The notes under the pieces are model-generated. The model worked only from the letters and a program-made list of their open reading frames with translations, did no database searches and was not told the origin of the DNA. Shown piece after piece: positions 23,001-32,999 of a DNA stretch of 64,000 bases; position 1 is the first letter of the stretch, and the number at the start of each line of letters is the position of its first letter. This DNA comes from Isoetes taiwanensis (Eukaryota > Streptophyta > Lycopodiopsida > Isoetales > Isoetaceae). A program made the position numbers and the translations under genes. The stretch spans positions 229,501 to 293,500 of the forward strand of contig JAJEKV010000096.1 in assembly GCA_021234155.1 (NCBI GenBank), written 5' to 3'.

Positions 23001-23801
23001 ATCATGTATCACGGTTGTTTACAACACTTATAATTCCCAAATGCAAGCACCAAAAGAACAATGCAATAGTTTTCCAAGCAGCATTGCAAAAAGTAGCTCT
23101 GTTTGCAGCAAATCCCATGAAGGATGATGCAATTACCTCCCTGGGCCTATGAAAAAATTAAAAACTTTGTGGAAAGAAATGCCGGGATCCTAGTGGCATA
23201 TATATGTACATTAGCATTCTTGGATGAATCATATCCTGGATGAGTACTCTTAACCGGATAACCTTGGGAAAGTATGCTAAAGCCTGAAAAACTTTTAAAA
23301 CATTGGAAGTTTATTCTTTGGATGATATTTTGTCAAGGTCCTGCTGAAGCTCCAACCATAAGTTTTGCGGGGACAGGTAAGAATTTAGTTACAAAATTCA
23401 TAGCAATCACACCAGGCATAGCCTTTGACAACTAACATTCCCCAAGAAATACATATGTAGAACTTCTAAATCTTACCTGAATTTGTAAGGCACAAAGGCC
23501 TTCTAGAAGGAAAAGATCTGATATAACATAAGCTCCAAGCAAGATCCTCCAAACCACTGCTCCTATCACGAGTTCTGCTGCAAAAGCATCCAGCATATGC
23601 CATGGATGCCAGGGCATCACAACATGCTTCTTTGCTGGGGGAATCATAGTGAGAAACATTCAGGCTCGTACAAGGGGCGCCCAAATCTTTTAAGCTGCTA
23701 CACACGACAGACCCGTCATTTGTGGCCCTTGCAACGGAGCAAAGTGCTCCGACCAAAACCAGAGCCGCCCACCATCTGTTTCTCATTGCAGATTGTAACA
23801 A
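20082..23801 (-). CDS. receptor-like kinase with Cys-rich ectodomain (CRCK-like kinase domain), seven exons
   Basis: The exon model is 23801-23477, 22731-22516, 22072-21852, 21183-21015, 20954-20865, 20780-20482 and 20402-20082. All junctions are GT-AG, phases agree throughout, and the product is 546 aa. A signal peptide ([21 protein letters not shown]) precedes a Cys-rich domain ([15 protein letters not shown], about residues 33-90). One membrane helix ([20 protein letters not shown], about 149-169) is followed by HKK. The kinase domain has [51 protein letters not shown] and [11 protein letters not shown], so all catalytic residues are present. The kinase most resembles the plant calmodulin-binding receptor-like cytoplasmic kinases (CRCK). 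The C-terminus is Pro/Arg-rich. It is expected at the plasma membrane, phosphorylating Ser/Thr. No ligand can be inferred. It looks intact and ordinary. Confidence 0.9.
21622..21775. repeat. 77-bp tandem duplication in kinase intron
   Basis: Two near-identical copies starting ATATGGCTTTTGTATCATTT, at 21622-21698 and 21699-21775, inside the 668-nt third intron. The copies differ at about one base, so the duplication is recent. Confidence 0.85.
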
Positions 23802-25330
23802 AACTTACGGGATTACAGACAACTCATCCTACACAATAATAAGAGTCTACAGACCCATTCAACGGGCCGCTTTCTTCGAGGAATGTTACCAAACATTGAC
23901 CTGATCAGGTCTGGCCGGCGAAGGACACAAAACAACCCAATTTCTACTTTGCGAAGATCCGTCTTCTATGGAGAATAGGGTACATAATTGAGAAGAAAAG
24001 CCTGACTATATTGGACGGCAAAGGGATACAGCTAGTTAGAATCAACATTTTGGATCAGATCTGGACTATTTGACACCATCAACTGGGTCGGAAATTGTGA
24101 CGCGGCTTGTTGCACTAAGTCATGGTCTTGCTTTGAAATTGCTACGGTTTCAGATTTCAAGGAGTTGACCTTTTCCTTTGTGTATATATTGTTAAATGTC
24201 GTTATTTCCGCCTCTGAATTTTCTGGTTGAGTTCTAAAGGTTCTGGCCAATTTCATTCGAAATGGTGCCCTTATAAATCAAATCTGATGCACTAGAAACC
24301 ACCAATAGCTTGTGTTATATCCCTTTTTGTAGTTGCTAAGAGTTCACCACGAAGAGGCTATGCATGCTCATTTTTTATGACCAAGACCTCAAGTGCAACC
24401 CTACCAGTCTAGTGAACCATATCTAGATATTAAATTGGACTTTTTCGGCAAGTGGAAAACCTTCTCAGTATCATCCCCCCTTCCCTTTTCATTCCAACAA
24501 TTCCATGAAACAAAGCAAACTAGAATTGGCATTGAAAAAGTCGTTTTCCTATATTTTCCCATGTACCATCTTGGCATGCATGCTATGATCCTTGAAGACC
24601 TTACGAGTGGCTTTGGGTGATTCTTCTAGGGATCATGACCCTCCTCTAATTCTTGATCCTTACCCTCATAATTCTTTTAGATGACAAATTCTGAGTTATC
24701 AAATGCTTCGTTTGAAATCGGGATGAGATTTTATGAATGTGATGGTGTGCACAACACAATGCATGTTGGTTCCAAGGATTAGAACTTTGAAGCTTCTGTG
24801 TTAGGCTAATTTTTGTAGAAGAAGCTTGTGGTATGGAGTTTGCATAGTAAAGCTTCTGTAATATCGACAACCTATGGGTGTTCCTTGCTTGAACTTTAAT
24901 ATTGCTAGATTAAAAAGGCCAAAGTCTCCAACCTACCCTATTTCTTTTTAGGACGAAGAATAGTCTGGACAGATATTAATTTGGTTTTCCATTACTTGAA
25001 CTATGTCATTCGTAATTGATGCTGATATGAGGTAAGACATCAACCAATTCCGCTCACTATAAGTAATGGCAGCATTCAAGCCAAGTAATATCTTTTGCTT
25101 TGCCCTTCTCTAGGTCTGAATTTGAATAGAATATGATCATAAACTTTGTCTTCTCTTTTAGAGTAGGATCAAATTCCTAGAATTTCAATCACTTAGTGGA
25201 CGTCTTTACTGCACTAGGGCGAACAACTTATTTGGTTTGTAGATTGCAATGTTTGGCAAAAAGTTTCAAGAAAATTTTGTTAATTCAACAAATAGAGTGA
25301 ATCTAGTAGAAACACAATGTTCCAGTTATA
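23802..25330. other. intergenic, includes promoter side of the receptor kinase
   Basis: No coding signal that I trust. The first few hundred bases are the 5' flank of the minus-strand kinase gene; I see no clear TATA box at a decisive distance. Confidence 0.45.
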
Positions 25331-25575
25331 ACTGTTATGACTTTGTTGGTGGTTGTCACCAGTTCCAGGGATCCTTGCAACCTATTTTATGAAAGCTTGC
25401 AACTAATGGTTCTCATGTATATCAATCATCTACGAATATTTACTTACAAATGCAGAGAAGGAGCTAGTCTGCCTCTACTAGAGAGTCTACAGAAAGGGGC
25501 TAATCTACCAGCTTGCCCCCATAACTCGTCCGCTTCATATAGTTGTCATAATCATATACCCCATATGTTTGTTCG

Positions 25576-26690
25576 TTGGTTGGACGTAAAAAATGCAGGC
25601 TTCAACATTTCAAGAAATATGGCAGAGTTCTCTTTGTTGAGTTGTTTGGGATGAGCTTCATAAAGGTCAAAACATTGACAAAGGGCCGCGAACATGTCTT
25701 TTTTGTTGAAATCTCTTTCTTAAAACTGAGTTTATCATCGCCTGAAGATCTTCAGGTGTACGTCGACAAACACATGAAAAAAAAAAGTGGTTAGCATTTC
25801 TGTCTGTGTTCTCCATGTCTTTATGAAAAATTTCTAACCTTATTCATCTTTTGTAGGACTTGCTCATAATCATGAACAATGTGTTCCAATCCACTTCGAA
25901 AGAGCTTCCCACGGATGCAGGTGAGGAGAGACCAGAAAGTCCATCCAATGAAGAAGAAGTCATTATTTCCAGTTCAGAGTCAGAGAAGGAAGAGACAGAG
26001 GAGACAGTTTTGCCTAAGCCTAAAAGGCAAAGAATGTCTCAGATGAAGAAAGGTTCTTCTTCAGTGGCCGCCCCCATAAAGAAAGGATCTAAGTCCTCAG
26101 GTGGCCGTAGCGCACTTGGTACGTAGATTGCTGACCGGGATAAGGACGTGGCATCGAAGATGCTAGAAGAAATTGAAGGGAGGTGTCGTTTCCCTAAAGT
26201 CATGCATCTACAGGTTGATGTGTCAAGTTGTGCCCAAAGAATGAAAAGGGTGAAAGAATGCTGCAGGTAAGGCCAATTTATTCTAGCCATCTGAGTGCAT
26301 TAAAGGAGTGAATCCGTGACAGGCCAATTGCTGCGACCGCCCCTCATATCTGCATTGTCGAACCATCCCAGTGCCCATGCATTCGTAAAGGAGGAAGATG
26401 AGATCTACAAGTATTACGTCCTGGGTGGGATACACAGCTTTAAGGCCAGACGACAATTATACAGAGAGACAAAGAATCACTGCTTCTCTCAGATTTTTGC
26501 TTTCGTCTATGTTGAAGTCACTGACACAGAAGCTAAGCTTTTGGAAATGAGCCATAATTTTGATAACTAGTATAAAATGAGCAGGAGCTTCATAGATAAA
26601 ATCATATTCATGCACAAGGAATATGAAATATTTAGAAGCCAATACAAGGACAATGTCATCAGCAAAGACCAGACTCTGCACCTATAACTG
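25576..26690 (+). pseudogene. ParB-like domain protein remnant
   Basis: Exon-like pieces read plus-strand. The first is GRVLFVELFGMSFIKV to KHMKKKSG (25576-25791), ending at a GT. The second starts after TTTTGTAG (25857) with DLLIIMNNVFQSTSKEL and an acidic/basic linker (SSESEKEETEETVLPKPKRQ). It continues as IADRDKDVASKMLEEIEGRC after a TAG at 26124-26126. A third block has YYVLGGIHSFKARRQLYRE (about 26428-26484) and FVYVEVTDTEAKLLEMSHNF (26505-26565), then stops. V-L-G-G-x-H-S plus the downstream TDxEA helix is a good ParB-like nuclease-fold signature, clearer than in element 1. Stops and frameshifts make it a pseudogene. No terminal repeats are visible around it. Confidence 0.6.
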
Positions 26691-26699
26691 AAAGAGCAG

Positions 26700-27450
26700 T
26701 GTGCGACAAAATGATGCATGACGTACTCAACCAGTGATGTTCAGTAGTCTCTGGCCAAATATGATAATTACTCCAGCTTGCTTTCTGCCATGGTCGGGTA
26801 TATATTCTACTTGAAGTTTTTTTAGCTTAGTTAAACTTTAACCTCGAGCCCATACGCATATAGACTGAGATCCTAACCTCAATGTTCTGCAGCTCCTTTT
26901 GGTATACTTCTGCCACAAGGTCCACAATTCTTGCTTGAAAGTGGGTTTGATTTCCTTCAGATTTATCTTCCTATTATGAAGAGTTGACCTTAATTTGCTT
27001 TGGTTTTTTTCCAAGAAGATGGCAAATATGGAATTTTCCAAATTCAAACTCTGTTCTAGCAAAGGCCCGCATAAAAATCACATGAATTAGAAACACAAAG
27101 TAGCAAAAGAAAATTCTTGCATGTCAGGAATCCATTAAGCAAGCTAGTGGCTTTAAGATTATAGCAAGTGGGTTCTATTAAGCAAGCAACTAAAAGGTCA
27201 AGCAAGCGGCTTCGAATATAGTGAGCGGCTTCCAGTGGAGTTTGAAATGCAAGAAAAGTAAAAGTTGCTAGCCCAATCAAATCATCCTCTGCATGTTTGA
27301 CCATTTCTCGTGCAGAAATCGAAGCTCTGCTACAGCCTGCACTAGACCGTACCTGACACTTCATACTGGTCGTCGCCAAACTTCAATACGTTGTACAGCC
27401 CATCGAGCAAGCAAACCAACACCGAAATATAGGTGCTAATGACATGCTAA
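26700..27450. other. non-coding
   Basis: No gene or clear repeat seen. GCAAGCGGCTT-type short repeats occur around 27130-27230. Confidence 0.4.
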
Positions 27451-27656
27451 AATTTTGCATTCTTGCACTGCGACTCGCATGAAACCAACAAAGCGCCCGA
27501 TAGATAGGCTTCTCATTCATCTCAGCAGATTTTCTACAATGGTGGATAGTGGGTAGCCGCACACATGCGAACTACCCACAAAAAATAAAGGGAAAATCCA
27601 ATTATATCGCTTGGACCCCAAAAATACGATGCTAACAGATGTTTGGTTGGTGTACC

Positions 27657-27737
27657 TGCCGAAAGCTTATCACCGGGATTAAAAAACCCCGCCCTTTCGG
27701 GTTTTCGAGGAAAAACCCTAGTGATAAACCTTCGGCA
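27657..27737. repeat. hairpin element, array copy 1
   Basis: Outer arms TGCCGAAAGCTTATCAC (27657-27673) and GTGATAAACCTTCGGCA (27721-27737) pair with two mismatches. The centre holds GGGATTAAAAAACCCCGCCC and GGGTTTTCGAGGAAAAACCC. The same centre occurs at 28930 and, with changes, at 40009. Confidence 0.8.
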
Positions 27738-28713
27738 AGGGGCTTAGACAAACGCTAGGCAGAGAAATCGCTCCCAAAAACCTACGAATGGAGGTGTCGA
27801 AACAGATGCCGCTCGCCAACCTGTACCTGCACATCACCAACACCAAAAAACAAAACAAAACAAACCTCCCAGAGTGGAGGGGCTGATTACGCGCGTGCCA
27901 CGCGACAAATATAATAAACAAAGAAGGGGGAGGGTGGGTTCAAAGAGAAATAGGTACTGCTGAGAGAAGAGGAGGCGCCGATGAAACGTCGATGAAGAAT
28001 TCCGCAATAAGTAGCAAACGCCCAACCTGATGAACGGCCCAAAACGCATGCGATGCATGCATGCGACGCATGCAATGCATGCATGCTCGTCTTGAGCAAG
28101 AATGCCGATTAAATACGCCGAATCGACGACATTCTTGCACCGCGACCGCATGAAACCAACAAAGCGCCCGAATACCAAAGGACTTCCCTTAACAAACTAG
28201 GATCGAGGGCGAAAGGTCACGCGGATGAAGGCTAAAGGCCGGAAAAGACAGCAAGAAAGCAACGCCAAATTGGCCAAACCAGGCAGGAAGAAGCCCCTCC
28301 TCTGCCTGGAAACAATTCAAAGAGAAATAGGTACTCTTTGAGAGAAGAGGAAGCCAGATGAAACGCCGATGAAGAATTCGCAATAAGTAGCAAACGCCCA
28401 ACCTGATGAAGCGGCCCAAAACGCATCACGATGCATGCATGCGGCGCTTGTAATGCATGCATGCTTCGCTTTGAGCAAGAATGCCGATTCGCCACGAATC
28501 GACGACATTCTTGCACTGCGACTCGCATGAAACCAACAAAGCGCCCGAATACCAAAGGACTTCCTTAACAAACTAGGATCGAGGACGAAGGTCACAGGAT
28601 GAAGGTTAAAGGCCGGAAAAGACAGCAAGAAAGCAACGCCAAATTGGCCAAACCAGGCAGGAAGAAGCCCCTCCTCTGCCTGGAAACAATTCAAAGAGAA
28701 ATAGGTACTTCAA

Positions 28714-28785
28714 GAAATCTGCTGAGATGAATGAGAAGCCTATCTATCGGGATAGATAGGCTTCTCATTCATCTCAGCAGATTTC
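28714..28785. repeat. perfect 35-bp-arm palindrome
   Basis: The left arm is 28714-28748, the spacer is GG, and the right arm is 28751-28785, with no mismatches. The right arm is the start of the second large array unit; the left arm is an inverted copy of that start. Perfect identity implies recent origin or ongoing gene conversion. Confidence 0.95.
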
Positions 28786-28910
28786 TACAATGGTGGACAG
28801 TGGATAACCGCACACATGTGAACTATCCACAAAAAATAAAGGGAAAATCCAATTATATCATTTGGACCCCAAAACAAATACAATGCTAATAGATGAGTGG
28901 CTGATGTATC

Positions 28911-28991
28911 TGCCGAAAGCTTATCACCGGGATTAAAAAACCCCGCCCTTTCGGGTTTTCGAGGAAAAACCCTAGTGATAAGCCTTCGGCA
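28911..28991. repeat. hairpin element, array copy 2
   Basis: Arms TGCCGAAAGCTTATCAC (28911-28927) and GTGATAAGCCTTCGGCA (28975-28991) pair with one mismatch around the same AAAAACCCCGCCC / GGGTTTTCGAGG centre as the copy at 27657. Confidence 0.8.
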
Positions 28992-29810
28992 AGGGGCTTA
29001 GACAAACGTAAGGCATAGAATCGCTCCCAAAAACCCGCGCATGGAGAAGTCAAAACGGATGGCGCTCGCCAACCTGTACCTGCACATCACCAACAACAAA
29101 CGAGAAACATACCAAAGAATAGCATCACCCAGTGGGTGGAAAAAAAGCATCACCCACCGGATGGAAAAACATGATAAACATAACTCGTACAAAAAAGAAT
29201 AAACAAAGAAGGGGGGGAGGGTGGGTTCAAAGAGAAAAAGGTACTGCTGAGAGAAGAGGAAGCGCCGATGAAACGTCGAGGAAGAATTCCGCAATAAGTA
29301 GCAAACGCCCAACCCGACGAAACGGCCCAAAACGCGCATGTGATGCATGCATGCGACGCGATGTATGCATGCATGCTGCGTCTTGAGCAAGAATGCCGAT
29401 TCGCTACGCCGAATCGACGACATTCTTGCAATCGCGACTGCATGAAACCAACAAAGCGCCCGAATACCAAAGGACTTCCTTAACAAACTAGGATCGAGGA
29501 CGAAGGTCACAGGATGAAGGCTCAAGGCCGGAAAAGACAGCAGGAAAGCAACGCCAAATTGGCCAAACCAGGCAGGAAGAAGCCCCTCCCCTGCCTGGAA
29601 ACAAATTCAAAGAGAAAAAGGTACTGCTGAGAGAAGAGGAAGCGCCGATGAAACGTCGAGGAAGAATTCCGCAATAAGTAGCAAACGCCCAACCTGACGA
29701 ACGGCCCAAAACGCATGCGATGCATGCATGCGACGCATGCAATGCATGCATGCTCGTCTTGAGCAAGAATGCCGATTCGCTACGCGAATCGACGACATTT
29801 TTATACACCT

Positions 29811-30955
29811 CCATTAAAAAAACACCTACCATTAATTTGCATTATTTGCAGCAAAAGCTACGTAGCTTGACTACAGCTTGGTATGCCCATTTCAGTTAGT
29901 AACTATCTTTCTCAGTGAGGTTTCATCTTCTATTTGTCTGCATGTTATTGTGCTTTATAGGAGATGTCGCTAAAATCTTCTAAGATCATAATCATAAAAT
30001 CATAATCAGTCCTTTTATGTTTATTATTATTTGCTCTGTGGCTAGGCATAAAATTAGGTTGTTTAGCCAATATGGCTTGCCCTGTAATGTCTTGATTGTT
30101 TCTTCAGCATACAAATAAAAATTGAACAAGTACATTTCAGTGGTTTACAATTGTTTGTGGAGTTATTACTACTTAAACAAAATGTGCCTCTAAATGCGGT
30201 TCCTTATAGCAATTATTGATGATAAAAGGTTGTCCCTGCTTATTATTTTTTTGAACACCTTGCAAACAAAAGCTCATCTTGCAAAACTGTGCTTCAATTA
30301 TGCAAGATGTTTAGGGCATCTCATTTTTTTCATGCTTTCACATGCACATTTTTGTCTATCATGAACAACTTACACATCATAACCATTTTGGGATGTGAAT
30401 TGACATATAGCATATATAGTGGCCATCTTTGAGAAGTAAAAGACATCTAAGTGTTAACCAACTTCTCTCAAAATCAAAAACTGGTTTTTAAATAATCGTC
30501 TAGGGCACCCATAGATCATGTTTCCTCATAAGTTTGAATTTCATCGAATTGCAACGATATGGTATAAGTGTTCTTGGTTGAACATCCTCATATATTACAC
30601 AACATTCCAATTCTCTCTTCATAATTAGTGACTTAATGTTCTCTGTATTTGTTTGAGCATATTTTATTTTATGTAATTGTCCTACCTATAGTCTCTCCTT
30701 GCTTTGTCATTAGAACTACTAAGTTCTAAGGCACAAACCCATAGCGGTTTAGTTAGGGTTTACACTTTTAGCATTGAGGGTTTAGGGTTATATGTTTATA
30801 GGCTATACAAATTTAAGGTTCATGTGCTAACATAATACATATATAATGCACATACAGTACAAACTCCGTTGAAAGACATATACCCACTATAACCTCTCGC
30901 CCAAGCTTACCACTATAGTCAGTAATATTTATTCAATCCAGACACAAATACTCTG
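29811..30955. other. intergenic, no gene seen
   Basis: AT-rich spacer without support for a gene. The segment from 30720 has GTTTAGGGTTTA-like stretches that grade into the minisatellite at 30960. Confidence 0.5.
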
Positions 30956-30959
30956 CTCG

Positions 30960-31091
30960 GCATTGGATTATGGGTTAAGGATTTAAGCTCTACAGGTTTA
31001 GAGTTTCGGGTTTAGGTTTTTAGGGGTTTGTGGGTTTTTATGGTTTGAGGACCATACCATAAATTAAACAACTAAAAGGACGTAATGTAGA
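30960..31091. repeat. minisatellite unit, left of the gypsy insertion
   Basis: Starts GGATTATGGGTTAAGGATTT and contains AAGCTCTACAGGTTTAGAGT and AACAACTAAAAGGACGTAAT. It matches 37080-37190 on the other side of the gypsy element, so the retrotransposon split a tandem repeat of about 150 bp. Confidence 0.8.
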
Positions 31092-31568
31092 TGTTATGAA
31101 CATGTTAAAATACATGGGGCAAGGTAAACTAAATTAAAAATCGTTAGCTATGCAAATAAATCCCTCATTAATGGGTGAAGTGGCATGGCCCGATTAGATG
31201 GGCAAGCCAACAACCATCGGGCTGGGTTGCGGCGCAGGCAGCCTCTCGGATCTGCCTTCTGAGGCATCGATTAGATCCTAAGAGGGATCTAGAAGCAGGG
31301 CTGATCGATTTGGCCAAATCGGCCCCTGGGCTTCAAGGGGAGCTCTTCATATTCCCATTGCATGCCTTGTATAGAAAACCCATATTTTTCCAAAGGGGGT
31401 AGCAGACTGTAACCTTAGCCGTTCTTGATCAATTCTATAAGCGCCAGCATCAATCTGAGTCTTCAGGGAGGCTTGAAACGTCGTGGAAGAATCAGGGATT
31501 CCGAGGGCAGAGGCGGAAGGTGTAGATTGATGCGCTTTGTAGCTTCTTTGAAGCCAAGATCCATTTCA
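31092..31568 (+). repeat. gypsy 5' LTR
   Basis: Starts TGTTATGAACATGTTAAAAT and ends CCATTTCA. It is 477 bp and aligns to 36617-37059. A TATA-like box is not clear; CCTTGTATAGAAAACCC (about 31363) is a candidate. Confidence 0.9.
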
Positions 31569-31601
31569 TTGGTATCAGAGCCTAAGTTTGAGGCTGATAT
31601 G

Positions 31602-32990
31602 GAGAGGGAAATTATGGCAGAAGATCCCCTCATGGGCCTGGCTTCCCTTATCCCAGAAGAAAAAGAAGACCTTCTTGATGATCTTGCTCCTACGGAAGAA
31701 GAAGTGAGGGAATTAAATGAACTCACCCCCAAATTCCATCAGGAAGGATGAGATAATCAGCAAGTGCATGATCAAGAAGTAGAACTTGCAGTTCAGGATT
31801 CCCCATGCACACCAGAAAAGTTAGAAGATCCTGATCCTTTCAACTTTCAAGGGGAGTTGGATTATGCCAAAGCAAGAATCCGTGAATTGATGGGGCAGGT
31901 TGCAGAAACAAAGATTGAGCAAGCACATACTAATCAATTGCTCAAGAGTTTGCAACTCCAATTAACCAAGCAAGCTAATGATGCAGCAGAAAGAGAGAAG
32001 AAATTATTTGATACCATAGCTCGATTATTGGCAAGGGGCCCAGGGGGCACCACCAATGGGGGACCTAATCAAGCTCAGGGAGCCCAAGTTAACTAGGCTC
32101 AGGGAGCTCGGGTAAAGGTCTTAACCTAAGCAAACCCCTCTCATGTAAACCCAACTGTTGTTGCAAACCAGACTAGCCAAGCTCAAGGGACTGTGGCTAG
32201 GACGATGGATGCAAATCCCAATGAGGGAGTAGAAGTCCTGGCAAACTTATCTCTTGAGGAGGTTAAGGGGCTAGAAAAGAGGGATCATACTGAATTCTAT
32301 GCCACTGAGTTAGCAGAACAAACCATTCAGTGGCTTAACTGGTTAGAGACCTATTTTCAAGCCACCAAGAAGGGAGATGCAGCCAGGGTGCTGCATGCTG
32401 CTCTTCAGTTGCGAGGGGCTGCTTCTTCTTGGTGGGGGATCCTCATGGGTAGAGGAGTAGAGATTAATAGTTGGGCAGACTTTTGCAAATTCTTTAAGCA
32501 AGAATAAGCCCCTCACCATGATGAACATCATGCACTGATCCAGCTTAAAAGCATCAGGCAAAGGGACACCTTACAGCAATACATCAACACTTTAAGAGGT
32601 GTATTTGCAAGGATCAAGGAAATGCTAGCACGGATGCAAGTAAGTTATTTTGAAGATGGGCTTCGAAATCATAGCCTTAGGGCACATATCAGGCAGGTAA
32701 ATCCAGAGGATTTTGAGTCTACAGTGTCCCTAGTACGCGCATTAACAAGCTCCCCAAGAGAAGAAGGGGAGGAAGAGAGCAAGAAAGCTCGTCACTTCCA
32801 AGAATGAAAGCAAAGAAAACTTGAAAATAAGCAAGGAGGGTCAAATAAAAGGGCTAGAATAGCCCAAGTTAACCCTCCAAGCAATGATAAAGGCAAAGGG
32901 GATGCCTCTTCAGGGAAGAAGTCCACTAAGCCATTTGCTTGTTACAATTGCGGTGCAAAGGGGCATATGGCCAGGGATTGCCCAGAACCC
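31602..32990 (+). pseudogene. gypsy Gag with zinc knuckle, several stops
   Basis: Gag reads from about 31602 (EREIMAEDPLMGLASLIPEE) through a coiled-coil stretch (QLLKSLQLQLTKQANDAAER, about 31940-32000) and a capsid-like region (FYATELAEQTIQWLNWLETY, about 32300). The CX2CX4HX4C knuckle (CYNCGAKGHMARDC) is intact at 32940-32981. Stops at 31749, 32094, 32505 and 32805 break the frame. The capsid and knuckle layout matches chromovirus Gag. Confidence 0.8.
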
Positions 32991-32999
32991 CATAAGGAC

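Larger units (their letters stand above)
27455..29806. repeat. hairpin-rich complex tandem array
   Basis: Two large units of about 1.25 kb start with GATAGATAGGCTTCTCATTC at 27499 and 28751. Nested in them are four copies of a smaller module that includes GCAATAAGTAGCAAACGCCC (about 28007, 28380, 29295, 29673), a block of overlapping GCATGC palindromes, and a GATTCG..CGAATC hairpin. Three copies of a GGAAGAAGCCCCTCCTCTGC block (about 28286, 28668, 29576) lie between them. Long minus-strand ORFs across the array are repetitive Cys/His/Ser/Phe-rich translations and I do not treat them as genes. Confidence 0.85.

Noticed and set aside
28895-28922. CTGATG...CGAAA resembling a hammerhead ribozyme core
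   Set aside because: The stems needed around the core do not form and the first array copy lacks the CTGATG; the GCTTATCAC part pairs with the hairpin arm instead.
27718-29832. Long minus-strand ORFs rich in Cys, His, Ser and Phe
   Set aside because: They follow the tandem repeat units in several frames and show no domain; they are by-products of the array.
31425-31751. Independent host gene overlapping the gypsy 5' LTR
   Set aside because: The frame runs from the LTR into gag and belongs to the element.
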